Source: Pterobdella sp. o SKG-2022 (lineage: Eukaryota > Annelida > Clitellata > Hirudinida > Piscicolidae). Taken from it: 64,000 bases of DNA. The position numbers and the translations under genes are program-made. Shown here in pieces: positions 36,301 through 48,551 of the stretch; within the stretch, counting starts at the first letter, position 1; each line of letters begins with the position of its first letter. Where the stretch lies: assembly GCA_964035795.1 (NCBI GenBank), contig OZ038323.1:8037227-8101226 (forward strand), written 5' to 3'. A model generated the notes under the pieces. The model did no database searches. It worked only from the letters and a program-made list of their open reading frames with translations, and had not been told where the DNA came from.

Positions 36301-37861
36301 TTAGTGTACACTGGAAAGCTCCTGCCTGAGAGCTTCAATCTCCTTGTCAAATTCAACGTTATTCCTAGTGACGTACAACTGTGGAAAAAATCATTAAATA
36401 CATAAATCATAAAAATGATAGAATAAGAAATTAATTTATTAAAAAAAATTATAATTTTCATTATATATTCTCAATAATTTCATATATGCTTAATTTTATA
36501 CATTTGGATAAATCATACCAAAACCATAACATAAAGAGAAATGAAATAAAATTAAGACGAACAATAAAAAAAAACAGCAATATACTTCAAACAAAACAAA
36601 CTTGAATCACAACTAGAAAAAAAAAACATGAAAATGATTCTATGAAATATTATTATGCCATGAGACAACTACAAAAAACTTTAAGACACCCTTGTATTTG
36701 AAAACAAAAACATTGTTAGTTCAACTGAAAAGCTATCGGAAATGATAAAAAAATACTATAAGAAAATTCTAGCTCTTAAAAAAAAATACACTCCAAGCTT
36801 CATGTCCACACATTTCTCAAAAAAGAACTAAGTAAAGCTGCAAAGAGTTGGAAAAGTGCAAGAATTGACAACATCATAAATGAGCTAATTAAATATGCAG
36901 CAAAAAACATACATGAACACTGTGGAACAGGTGCTAATTTTAAATTAATTGTAAGCCCATGTGGGATTGAACCAGGTAACTTTAAATAATTAGTCTAATG
37001 CTTTACTGCTGAGTTAGACAGGCCTACAACTTAATGTCTGTTCAAGCTTGTTAGCTAGTAAAGTTGATACCATTTAAACTGTATAAATCTGCATACGCTT
37101 TTTGCTTTCCAGTCATTACATAAAAAATTTTTTTCAAAATAACTATTTTTCATTGTACTTTATACAGACAGTTTTATTGGTTACATTTTCTTAAAATGAG
37201 CTTTTTATTAGTGAAAAAAAAACATCTGAGAACTGAAACTTAGCAGCCTGATGATGAAGATAGAAAATGTTTCATATTTTCAAAAGAATATGGGAATAAA
37301 AAACATGACATCTCAAAGTACAATACAATATTATTTATATTCTACCCACCTTTCTGATATGATCAGGCTCCACTTTCATTTCAGGCAATTTTGAGTTGTC
37401 TCCAAAACGAAAACTAATGAATAATATTAGGCAAATTATGGAGTTTTATATTTATGTAACGATTAATGAATATATCAGGTAAGATATTAATCAAAAATGT
37501 AATTAAAACGAATTAAAAAAGAAACCATAATGAATGAAATGTAAATGATGAAAAAGTATTTCAAAAGCCAGACGAACGTGAGATCAGGCTTGGTCTTGCA
37601 CATGTAGGTAATGTAGGAGCCACACATAACACAAGCAAAGCCTGTGATTCCTACTATTGGCAGCAACTAAAAAATTTGAATTTATTTGTATTTGATTCAA
37701 AAAATTTCATTGTAATGAAATTTATCTTGAAATTTTTTAAGGAAGCCTGAGTACTTACATGTTAAATATATTTATGGAAAATAATTAAAATTAAAATAAA
37801 TTAAATTAAATCTTACACTCCAGTGCTGCATAATAAGTTTGGGAGTAAAAAGACGACTCAT
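36301..37861 (-). CDS. Small single-pass membrane protein, tentatively NDUFA4/B12D-like
   Basis: Four exons (37817-37861, 37578-37666, 37350-37413, 36301-36378) join in phase to 91 codons plus TAA. The protein starts MSRLFTPKLIMQHWS, then has one hydrophobic segment (LLPIVGITGFACVMCGSYIT), a short Lys/Pro/Asp part (CKTKPDLTFRFGDNSKL) and a charged C-terminal helix ending EIEALRQELSSVH. The size, single N-terminal membrane span with small residues, and the following KPDLTF segment (compare NPDV in NDUFA4) suggest a small mitochondrial inner-membrane subunit or relative. I am not certain: identity rests on layout, not strong sequence match. The ATG faces that of VPS26C 248 bases away. Confidence 0.7.
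36953..37026 (-). repeat. tRNA-like sequence (decayed tRNA or SINE head)
   Basis: On the minus strand: an ACTCAGCAGTAAAGC A-box region, a perfect-looking B box GGTTCAATCCC (36973 to 36963) and a possible 7-bp acceptor stem with wobbles (AGGCCTG with TGGGCTT). The anticodon arm does not fold well. It lies in an intron of the 91-aa gene (between 36301-36378 and 37350-37413). Confidence 0.4.
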
Positions 37862-38109
37862 TTTTATTCCGAACTTTCTAAAAATGTTTCCAGCCAAGGT
37901 CGTAAATGAAAAGTTTCGAGCTTAAGAATTTAATATTTTTCAAAATCGAAAGTATTAAAAAAATAAATAGTTATTTAATTTAAAAATTAGTATAATCAAA
38001 AAACTATTAAAAATTAGTACCTTCATGAGTTTAAACCTAGATGATCTTTTAAAAACCTTCTTTGAGTATTGAGTTCTATATTATTTAAATTTATTTCTTT
38101 ATAATACGT
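37862..38109. promoter_or_regulatory. Shared upstream region of a divergent gene pair
   Basis: The 248 bases separate the ATGs of the 91-aa gene (-) and VPS26C (+), so both 5' UTRs and core promoters must lie here or overlap it. No TATA or CCAAT motif is obvious. A possible acceptor (CATTTTTAG) lies 17-20 bases before the minus-strand ATG. Confidence 0.5.
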
Positions 38110-41100
38110 ATGGCTATAAATTTGGATATAAAACTGAAAAAGGATAACAGAGTTTATCATGAAGGAGTCCGGTTTTTTAAATTACAAGTTTTAATTGATA
38201 ACGCCCCCTTTATATTAATTTTATAATATTTAAAAAAATATTATTTAAATCTATCAAATTTTGTTTTTAGGATATTTTAAGAGGCTTGGTTCTGATAGAC
38301 ACAAAAGGGGAATGTTCCCACAATGGCCTTTTTTTGAGTGCAGATGCAGACGTAAAAATTCAGCATAGTGTAAAATCTGAGCCTAATGTACGTGTTATGC
38401 TTATATAAATTTCTGACATTTATTTTTGCATCATAACAGCTGAAATGATTATAACAATATTAATGAAAATTTGGTAATTTATTTCAAATAAAATTCTCAA
38501 ATGTTATTTTTGGAATTCATTTTTCATCAATCAAGCCACATTGTTTTTTAAAAAAGCCTTGCTTCCACAGAATATTGAGCTATTTCAGTTCACAAGTGAG
38601 TTGTTGAGGCCTGGAAAACTCTCAGCTGGTCATTATGAAGTACTGAAATCAGTTTTCACTATAACTATTGCAATGAAAATAATGAAAAAATAATATACTT
38701 TTTAAATTAACCAATAGTTCTAATAAATAATAAATTGTAAAACTGATAATATAAATAAATAAATAAAAAAAGAAAATTAACAAAATGATTGATAATAAAC
38801 CAATGAATAACAACAGTTCCCATTTGATGTGCATCTAATTGGCACCTCATCTCCATTATATGAGACCTACCATGGTGTCTACATCAGCATCCAGGTATAT
38901 ATGTGGCGCTAATGGGTATGCTGGTAATTTTTGGTCATGTGATATTGGTGATTGGTTGTAGTTATAAGATTAAAATTTTGAAAGCTTAATTGTGATTTTT
39001 TGAAAATTATTGTCAATTTTTTGATTATTTAATCATCACCATTGTACTTTTTATAATTATTTTAGCATGCACATTTTTTCACCACCACTACAACGTTTTC
39101 TTCATCATCACTTCACCAACATTATCAATTTTTTTCCATCTTTACCACCACTACTCCTTTCATCATCAGCATTTCACTTTTACCACAGTACGTCTTAACA
39201 GCAGAATTGAAAAGATCCTTTCTCAGCAAATCCATCACTAAGCAATGTGAATTCATGATTGAAGACAAGGTAGGATAAGTGGCATTATCCCATTGATACT
39301 GGAACAATTATTGATTCAATATTATTTTTCTTTATTAACATATTATTATCATTATTCTTTTTTATTTTATTTATTATTGTTATTTTTGACACCCAGCCAG
39401 ACAATCAGCCAAAACTCAAACCCTTAAACTTCACCATGGATTCCACCAGGCTGCCAAACCATTCACTTACTGTATGTATCTATTTTTATCATCCCATTTC
39501 CAATTTTTATTGTTTTTTTTTTATTTCTATCATTATTACCATTATAATTGCTCTTAGTAGTTTATTTATAACCTTTTTTTTTTCAATTTTTTACTGGAGT
39601 TTCATATTCATTTTTTTATTCTATATGGAAATGGTTATTTTTATCATTATTATTCTTATTATTATGTAAAGCAAGCACCTGCAACAGAGATCAAGTGTTC
39701 TTTAGACTCTGTCATCTGTCCCATCAACCATCCCTTTACTGGCAAGGTATCTAAAAAATATTAATAATAATAATAATATTTAAAATAATAATAATAATTA
39801 TAATTATATTAACAATAATAAAAATAATATTAACAATAATAATAACAATAAAAATAATATCAAAAATAATAATAACAGCAATAATACTGACTCTGCTCCA
39901 ATTTTCTCATCATGTGAACAAAATAAACATCTTTTGCACTACACATCAGACTTTGGTTGTTTATGATATTTTTATGAGGATTGTTAAGACCAAATCTTGC
40001 CCTGCTTTGAGAAGACTTACCATTTGCTTTTAGCTTCTATGTGAACCAATCAAATAGAGTTTATGTCTTATTAATTGCAGTACCTCAAAACCCTACCTAA
40101 CGTTGATGAGATAACTTCTTGTATGAGACTGGGGAAGGATAAAAGTTTAACAAAACGTCATAAAATGTCCAATTTCGCTTCAAAAGCTTTTTTTATCACT
40201 TATTTTTTCCATTTTTTGTATTGCCATTTTCATTATTTTTATTTCCATAATATTATCAATAATAATAATTATTTTTGTTATTATTATTACAACAGTTAAG
40301 AGTGAACAGATCAGAGGGTGAAGTGAGGTCGATTGAGTTGAGGTTGATGAGGATCGAGAGTTCAAGCTACTTCAATAAACAAGGTTTTGATAATAATAAT
40401 AATGCTAGCAAAAATAAAATTAATGATCGTTATTATGTTATTCATAAGTTCTTCGTTGTTCTTACAACAGTTTCAGAAATACAAAACATACAAATAGCTG
40501 ATGGGGATGTGTGCAGGTGACAATAATAATAATACTGTTATTAAGATTTCGCTATATTATTATTATCATTTTTATTATTATCTTGTTCTTCCATTATGAT
40601 TTTTTAAATTATAGTTATTATTTTTATTTTTTTTATTATTCAACATTATAAATCTCAGGAACCTTGACATTCCCATATACATGGTCTTTCCACGCCTCTT
40701 CACCCGCCCCTCCCTGACCTCTCCCCCCTTCAACATTGGTCACCATTGCTTTTGATTTTTTATTAGTTTCAATATTGAATTTTGTTGTTTCAAGTATCGA
40801 TTATTATTGTTGTTTTGAATTTTTGTTGTTACTTTTTAGAGACATCTAAATGTACTCATGGACAATCTTCAACATCGCTAACGTTTTATGCTAATGCTTA
40901 TCAGAAATTATTGTTGATTTTGTCTGATAAGTGAACTAAAATTCTTTCAAAAATCGACTTAAAATGTTGTTTTTTTTTCATTGTTGGTTACAATTGTTTT
41001 TCATTGTTGGTTACTAATGTTCTAAATATCTATTCAACTTTAAAAGTTTTATCAACTGAACAACAAAAAGCTTACAATTTAGTTTTGAACTTTTGATTCT

Positions 41101-41318
41101 TTTCATTTGTTCATTATTCAGCCATTTTCAACTATTCTGCTGTTCCGTTTTATTTTTATTTTTTTACTTTTATCATTATTATTTTTTCTTTTATTATTTT
41201 TTTTATTATTAATATTATAATTTATTATACTCCAGAGTTCCAGGTGGACTTGGTAGTGGTATGGCAGGATGACATGATGCTCAGTGAAAAAGTTCCTATA
41301 TGTCTTACTAGGTCTTAG
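38110..41318 (+). CDS. VPS26C: VPS26C (DSCR3), retriever complex subunit
   Basis: Arrestin-fold subunit of the retriever complex, which recycles membrane cargo from endosomes independently of retromer. Eleven exons: 38110-38166, 38271-38387, 38571-38639, 38817-38894, 39189-39269, 39397-39471, 39672-39746, 40296-40383, 40471-40516, 40659-40738, 41236-41318; they sum to 849 bases, 282 residues plus TAG. Diagnostic segments against human DSCR3: LDIKLKKDNRVYHEG, ELLRPGKLSAG, YETYHGVYISIQ, RSIELRLMRIES, EIQNIQIADGDVCR (almost identical), IPIYMVFPRLFTRPSL, and the end FQVDLVVVW...VPICLTRS. The exon 39672 acceptor (GTAAAG) is weak but the phase is right. Exon 9 has two acceptors six bases apart (40471 or 40477). 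Confidence 0.95.
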
Positions 41319-41684
41319 TGTTTGCATGGGTGCATGTGATGTTGTTTGAATGTGTGTGTTTTTGGGGATGTTATTTTATGTATGGGTTTGTGTGGTTGTA
41401 TAAATGGGTGTGTGGGGGTGTTATTTAATTCATGTGTTAGGCTTTAGTGTGTGTGTATGTGTTGGTTATGAGGTTAGTGGGTTTAGATGAGTGTAGGGTT
41501 GTAAGTTAGGGAGTATGAGTTATTTTAATTGTTTTTATAATGCGAATATGAACTTTATGTATGTGAGTTTGTGGGATTGTGTGTGATTGGATGCGATTTG
41601 CTGTGATTCAACGTGGATTATTAGTTTTGTGTGTTATCTACATTACTAACAATTGTATGTATTCATTGTAGTTTTTAGATTGTA

Positions 41685-41690
41685 AATAAA
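41685..41690 (+). terminator. Poly(A) signal AATAAA, VPS26C
   Basis: First clear AATAAA after the VPS26C stop, 367 bases downstream, in T/G-rich 3' UTR-like sequence. Confidence 0.5.
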
Positions 41691-41776
41691 CGGTTTAAAA
41701 CTATTTGTTTCATTGTTTTATGGCCGGCCTGGAAAGTTTGCACTCACTATGTAGAGTTGAGTGAAGGAGATGTATC

Positions 41777-41832
41777 AGCCGACTGCTGTCTGTCCCAGTT
41801 GCTGGGACTTCTACAGCAGTATAATCTAATAT
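41777..41832. repeat. Interspersed repeat with 3' hairpin, copy 2
   Basis: Shares CAGCCGACTGCTGT, CCCAG, CTGGGA, CTACAGCAG and TATAATCTAATAT with 20629-20685. Outer stem CTGCTGT (41784-41790) pairs with ACAGCAG (41813-41819); inner stem TCCCAG (41793-41798) pairs with CTGGGA (41802-41807). It is just 3' of VPS26C, possibly with 60 bases of more diverged repeat before it. Confidence 0.65.
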
Positions 41833-44083
41833 AAATTTTGTCGAATATATGTATTTCAGAGATTGTACTAAAGTTTGTATTGTTTGAATTTCAAATTTAT
41901 AATCATTTTTGGCGTCTTAACATTGAATTTTTAGAGACATCTTAATGTATTTTGTTTGAAAGGCTTTACCCCGATAATACATTGATCAAGACAGCAAAAA
42001 CAACTATAAATGCCACTAAATTCAGCCTATCATAAGACGTTAACAAAAAACTTCACATTCAGTTAATATTTTACCAAGCTTTTATAATATTACTTAACTT
42101 ATTGATAACCATATTAAAATTGATGCTGATTATTTTTATTGGTGTTTTCCAATCAATACGCTCCATTTTCTTTATGTCTCCTGAATCGATGAGAAGGACT
42201 TAATTAATGTTATGAGTAAAAAAAGGTTTTCCCGTTTTTTTTTTAGCTTACGAAAATTGTTTAAGGTTGATTAGTAATATATACTCTTGATTTTGCTAAT
42301 TATTGATTATTTAAACTCTATTATTAATTATTAATATCTTTTTTATTTAATTAACTATTTATTGATTTTTTGCCATTTATCACACATTCTTGCTTTTTTT
42401 TTCCTATTACTTCTATTATTATTATCATTTATGATCAATACTTGTTTTTTTTTTCATTGTTTTCATAAGAACACGAAGACGTTAAGAAGCAATGTCATTT
42501 ATTAACGTGCTCGCGAGTGTTAAAATAATCTTTAATAGTCATAATGATAAAAACAATAATAATAAAAATATTATAATCAATCATTTTTTTTTATTGAAAT
42601 CTTGATATAATGCAATTATTTTATTTATATTTTTCTGTTTTTTAGTTTCATTTTATACGACTAGTTATGAATTTTAATGAAAGTTTGTGTTAGAATTATT
42701 TGATGATGATAAAATAATGATTTTTTCAAAAGCCAAACCGTAAAATGAATATAATTCACAAAAAAAAATCTTTCCTAAACCATAGTTTTTAAATCACTAT
42801 TACTTTTAGTTGAAAATATTTTTTCTACAATTCCAACATAAATCTAATAACAAGAGTAATTCTTTATGGTTTTCACTTAATATAATAATTTATTGTGTGA
42901 TTCATTCACTTCGATTTGAACTAACTTCATAAAGTTTAATCATTTTAATCTTAATCAAAAATAATTATTTTATATTTTGAAATTAATTTATAATTCTAAA
43001 CTTTATTTTCTAAACTATTTCAAAATTAATTTTTACCAAATATATTCATAGTTATTGGTAATATTGATTTAAAACTGAATAATCGTGAGTGCTCGAATAG
43101 AGAAAATAACTGCAAACGAACATCACAGATCGCAAAACCATATAACAAATGAATTTAATTCAAATTAATTTATCTTTCAATAAATAAATAATTGAGTTAG
43201 TTGAGGTACGAATTTAACTAGCATCACAAACAAATGACTAAAAAGATGCAAAATTTTCATGATTGAAACAATCATGAAATTTATTTTATGAATGAATCCG
43301 CCTCATCGGCGAAAGATTTAGAGGCGGGGATGTATAACAATTTGAAAGTGAAGACTAAAAATTGACGAACAAGAAAGTTAATGAAAAGCTGTAAATTTTT
43401 TAAATACAATTGTGTTGTTAAAATATGTGTGTTTTTGACGAATGTGGTCTTGATTGGAATGATGGAAGGCTGGTGGGTTAATCGAGAAAAGAATGATGGA
43501 AGGTGCAGGGTTATATGGAGAAAAGGTTGGTGTTGACTTATGTATTCTGATGGATAATGAGAAGAAACGTGAATGATGGATGGGTTAGATGAAACATTAA
43601 ATAAATGGTGGGTGTATGATTTAAGGTGCCGTGTCGATCAAGCTGAACATCAAAAGAATTGAATAGTTCTTTATCTTAATAATTTCAATATATTGAAATT
43701 TTTTCAGTTTTTCGTTTTTAAACAAATATATAATCTTTTAAAACATTCACTTTTGAAGTGTTAAAAAATTTTCTATTAATTAGAAGACTATATCTAATGT
43801 GAGAATTATCTTAATAAAAAAAAATTTTGTTGGTTAGTAAAAGATAAGAATGTACCAAAAATAACATTTAAATGCTGTGTATGCTATGATCTTCAAGCAA
43901 GAATTGAAATTTAAAAGCTTGGATGCAACATTGTGAGTTAAACGCCCATAAATTCAAAAATGTGACGTCAAAAGTTTAAAAAAGACAAAAGTTCAGAAAA
44001 CAAAAAACACATAATAACAACTCAACAGTGGTGACGAACAAAAGAAGCAACAAAAAACTTAAAAGAACATCTCCATTTGACCT

Positions 44084-45548
44084 TCAAGAAGACTGTACCA
44101 GGTTCGTACAAGACTGAATCTGTTTCACTGCCTCTTTATCACCGGAAGTTGAACCTTTTTCATCATCACTCTTCGACTCTTCCTCTACTCCATGACCCTT
44201 GGCAAATGCTCCGACAGATAGCCTGCCATCTGGTGCTAAGACTCCCGTCAATGATTGTATTTCTATTTTTTCTCCTAATTCATATTCTTTTGAAAATTTG
44301 CTCTTTGTCAATCTTTCTGGCGTCTTCTCTTCGTGTTTCGCCCAAATCCAAATCTTATTATCTTTTATCACCTGAAAGTTTTTAGTGGTGTTCGATAATA
44401 CATATTAATAACATAATTTCAATTTTCCCATAGAAAGAAAAAAACATTTATATTACTGTAAGAAGATTTTTTATAAAAACAGCCAAACCTGAACAGTTAT
44501 GTCTTGTGGTTTGAATATAGAGCCCATATCGACCAGCAAAACTAATCTTCTCTGGCCATTTTCTTCTCTAAACGTGGGAACTCCTATTTTATCTTTGGAT
44601 GGCGTTTCTTGGCCCGGCGAATTGGATGGAGACCTTGAGCCAGCTGGCGAGCTGTTGATGCCTATGGCTGAAAAATGGGCGGACGACGCTGGGCTGCAAA
44701 AAAATTCCTCATTTATTCGAATAAAAAAATTCCAAAAAAAAAATTTCTCAAATTTACTCAATAACTTTATGAGCTTTGTAATTTGAAAAATACATTTATT
44801 TGATAATAGATAATTTGCAAACTGTGGGCCTACAAAGGAATTAAAATTTTTATAAAACATCATAAAACAGAAACCTAGGTCTGCGAAGGTCGTGGTAACT
44901 GGAGCGGCCTCGTAGTGGGGCTTCAACAATTAGGATGTGGTCTGAAGTGAGGTAGCATTTAAACTTGGTAGCGTCCACCTCTTTTGGTTTTTGAATTTTT
45001 CTCTCGTACGTTCTCAACACAGTTTCTTGTGTGGCTGTTGTGTTTTCTGTGTTTGTTTCTGTTTTCTCTTTTTTATCATCTTTTGTTTCTTCTTTGCTTT
45101 CATCTTGTTTTTCTTTGTTGCTGTTCGTTGGAAGAACTTCTTTTTTAGTGGCCCTTACCACAATTCGATCCCCATCACTCAACACTTGTATCGAAGGTCT
45201 TTCAAACCCTTTCACATTGAATCGGATACGGAACTTCCTACCAACATCAGGGTAATCCAAAAAAACAGTTTTCATTTTTTTGAGATCTAGAATATCTGTT
45301 GACCCCCTTCTTTTGGCGACCAAAGGATCATTGAGCAGTTCTTCAGATCCCCACACCCGATCTGTAGGGTACAACATCAAGAATTCATTGCGCATGCGTT
45401 CGACTTCCTTTTCCCACGATTTTCTTTTTCTTTTTATATCAGCTTCCACCCTTTTTTCCATATCTTTGAGACCTACAGATTGCCTGGTTTCGAAAGACAT
45501 GGTGTCCATCAGCATGGGAACTTGAACTGTTTCTACGTTGCCCTCCAT
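44084..45548 (-). CDS. Small heat-shock protein with two alpha-crystallin domains
   Basis: Likely ATP-independent holdase chaperone. Three exons: 44875-45548, 44489-44693, 44084-44371; 1167 bases, 388 residues plus TGA. The N-terminal region has a charged helix and WEKEVERMRNEFLML. First alpha-crystallin domain: FRIRFNVKGFERPSIQVLSD, RIVVRATKKE, then a Glu/Lys/Thr-rich insertion of about 40 residues, then KCYLTSDHILIVEAPL. After a Ser/Pro linker (SSPAGSRSPSNSPGQETPS) comes the second domain: QRRLVLLVDMGSIFKPQDIT, NKIWIWAKHEE, DGRLSV. The C terminus is acidic and Ser-rich. Such a dual-domain layout with a W-containing N-terminal helix is known from flatworm proteins such as schistosome p40 and Taenia Tsp36. 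The insertion inside domain 1 is unusual. ATG at 45548 has no nearby acceptor. Confidence 0.88.
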
Positions 45549-47452
45549 GTTTCCCTTGCTTCTCAGTCGATCGGAATGCTTATTTTGTTTTTGAGGTTGT
45601 TCTTGCTTTTAAATTCCCCTTAAATTTCCGTTTAGATTATCTTGGTTATAGAAGTGAAAGTGAAAAATTATGCTTTCCAAATTAAATTGTTTTTTTTTAT
45701 AGAGATTGTTAAAACTTTTCCTTGTTTTTAGTATTTCAATTTTCGGTATTGTTTATTTCTCGTATATTTATGCTGCTTCAAGAGCTGGAAGGGTGGTTAA
45801 ACAAAATTAAATTATCATCAAGTATTTCTTTAAATTATTTTCAAGTAAATTTTAAATAAAGTAATTTATCCATACAACTTCAACAAAGTGGAGAAAGTAA
45901 AAAGTCCATCAATTTATACAGCTAGCTATCTATCAATTTGGTGAGGAGCATTAAAAAAGACTGAAACTGAAATTCTCTATACACCTAAGTAACGTATATA
46001 ATATACGATATACCTTATACATATCAGTCGATTTTTATTAACGTGATTTTAATCAATTAATTAATTAATGTTCTAAAATTTTCATTGAGATATTGATCTG
46101 GAAGAACGATGGATTTGAAAAAAAACAGCAAAAATGAATTTTTTCTTAAATCAAAAAAGTATAGAAATTTGAGCAAGTTAGCTCGTACGGTGTACCAAGC
46201 TTTTTTAAAATGGTGTAACATTATAGTGGTAACGAAAAGCTTCCTAAGCTTCACAATTAATCTTCAACTGTTCATTTACCATTGAAATTTGGCTTATTAA
46301 AGATACTAATAACAGCCATAATAAAGAAAAATGGACGATGGTTTAAGACTTCTAAGCTAAATATGCTTCTAAAGTATTGACAAAACAGCAATTTTATATT
46401 TTTTAGACTATATTTTAATGAAATTTTATTGAATATACTATATAATGCTTTGAAGGTTGGACTAAAAATTCATGTTTAACGACCATTCTTCTGGTTTTTG
46501 CACCCATGTAGTGATTATAAAAGTATTGCTAATAATGATGGAGAATTATAATGGTTTAAATGGAAATTAATTGATTGAAAGGGTATTATTAATTTATAAA
46601 TTATCAACTTATATCGATTTTAATAACTTACTTGAGTTTAGTGGTGATAATGATGATTCAAGGTTTAGCGATATAAAATTGGTGATTAGATGTAAGGACG
46701 AACACATGATATTTTTCAAGGGTTTAAACGTTAACAAAGGTGAAATTGTTCAAGATGAAATTAATGAATTCTCACTAGCTGTTATATTTGTATGCTATGT
46801 GCTCAATGATTCTTATTCCATTCGATGACTTCAGTTTGATTTAATGAGCTTCAATTAAGCAATTAAAACAACAAAGTGCAATTCGCAGACGTTGCAGTCA
46901 TAATGAAACAACATGGCCACCGGAAGTACAACACAGGCTCACCCAAAATGGCGGATGGAAGTTTGGTTGATGTCATGTTTATATATTATAACCTTATCTA
47001 ATGTCTTTCGATTCATATGTTAATCTCTAGATGTGTGAATGAAAAAGAAAAAACAAAAAATTGAAATGCTTGATTAAAATGCCTATGGAAAAAAAATAGA
47101 TGATTATTATTATTGTGTGTACACTCGGTGTACGGGCGTTTCCGCCTTCTATTTTTAGTTTCTTATTTATGTTTCAATGCTCATTATTATTATGTTTGAT
47201 GGATGTTCCTTTTGTTGTTATATTCTTTGTGACATCGATCGTACTTTAGTTTTTGATCTGAAAAATACATCATAATATAAGGTTCAAAAAAAAGCATTTT
47301 TCCGTTTAAAAAAAATTCGTTTTTTTTTAGTGCAGATGAATTAAAATCAAAATAAATTCAATTCAAAATAATAGAATTATCGAAAAAGTCCAAAAAGCAT
47401 TGTTTAATTGAAAATTGGAAAAAAATCAAAAGTTTTAGATCTGGAATAATAT
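45549..47452. other. Intergenic, no supported gene
   Basis: Upstream of the heat-shock gene and downstream of riboflavin kinase. AT-rich; an 85-codon frame at 46571-46828 (+) has ATG but no recognised domain. Around 46890-46980 the composition is more balanced and includes an ATG GCG GAT start-like run of 17 codons, unsupported. Confidence 0.45.
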
Positions 47453-48551
47453 TTAATTATCACGAAAATATTCATGATTTTTCAATTTTTGCATTTTCGG
47501 TTGCTCCAAGAGACCCGATGCAACTTTGATGTCGTTTCTTATTTCATCTGTCAAGCCCTCTGTAGAACAAAAATTCAAAATTAATAAAACAATGTTTTTA
47601 AATAATCTACTACAAATACACGTATAAATGCTATATTTAATTTACTGAAATATCATAAAATTTGAGCACAATTGATCTATAGTAAAACTTGTGTAACTTT
47701 TAAGCATTATACCAGCAGACGTGAAATTCTTTTCATCTCTGATCCACCCAACAATTACCACACTCAACACACATCCATACAAATCTTTGTTGAACTTATG
47801 CATTATGTGCGTTTCCTGAATAACAAATTGGACTTTTAAAAACATATTAGTAGATCTTGGTTTTGAATGTGTGATATTTTCTTTGGTTCTTTTTCTAGGT
47901 CATCTATTATGATTGAAATTTATAACAGGATTTATATGTTTTATGTCATTCTTATTAAATGGAAAATCTAATTATATTATTCTCATGTATTTTATATGAC
48001 CAATGCTTGATTTTGTTATGTTTATTGAACATTCAGAGTGGCTTAGTAAAAACAGATTTTACTTGGCTAAAGAAGTATTGTAAATTTTTTCAATATTTTT
48101 TGAATAAATGTTCTAGTATTTTAATTTTTTAAAACTTCAAATTAATTCTTTCAACAAATTAGGCCTAATAAAAATTAAATAAACATCAGATCAAAATAGC
48201 CAACCATAGATTTGGTGTTGTTGTTATAAAAAGGATTGAACCCAATGCTCATCACCATAGGATAAACATCTCTATTATCCACCTTACTCCATCCATAATA
48301 TATACCACATTTTAACTCTGATGGCAGTTGGCTTGTCACTTCTTCAGAAAAATTTGCTGGTTTTCGTGAAAATATTTTTTCAAAATGAAGCTTGACAAAT
48401 TTGTTCGTATACTTCACATAAAAAGATACATAAATTTAAAAAGTAGTCTACAATAAGATAGAAAACCTGTGGGAAAACCAAGCTCTTTTGCACCCCTTCC
48501 AAATCCTTTGATTATCGTTCCTTTCGTGAAGTAAGGGAAGAGTTCAGACAT
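47453..48551 (-). CDS. RFK: Riboflavin kinase
   Basis: Phosphorylates riboflavin to FMN, the first step to FMN and FAD. Four exons: 48467-48551, 48205-48356, 47713-47815, 47453-47559; 447 bases, 148 residues plus TAA, close to the 150-160 of animal RFK. Sequence runs MSELFPYFTKGTIIKGFGRG, ELGFPTANF (the conserved GxPTAN motif binding Mg-ATP), CGIYYGWSKV, MSIGFNPFY, ETHIMHKF with the conserved Glu-Thr-His-Ile, DLYG, VGWIRDEKNF, then a C-terminal helix. All introns keep phase. The ATG faces the peroxiredoxin ATG 453 bases away. Stand-alone kinase as in animals; no FAD synthetase fusion. Earlier partial open frames at 47642 and 48175 are just these exons read past their donors. Confidence 0.95.

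Larger units (their letters stand above)
41319..44083. other. Intergenic DNA between VPS26C and the small heat-shock gene
   Basis: Two genes converge here (VPS26C + and HSP -), so it holds both 3' UTRs. The first 380 bases are T/G-rich. The second hairpin-repeat copy is at 41777-41832, and a GC-rich inverted repeat at 43298-43327. No ORF above background. Confidence 0.5.

Noticed and set aside
40075..40299. Extra VPS26C exon beginning YLKTLPNVDEI
   Set aside because: Not needed; exons 39672-39746 and 40296-40383 join in phase and match the family without it.
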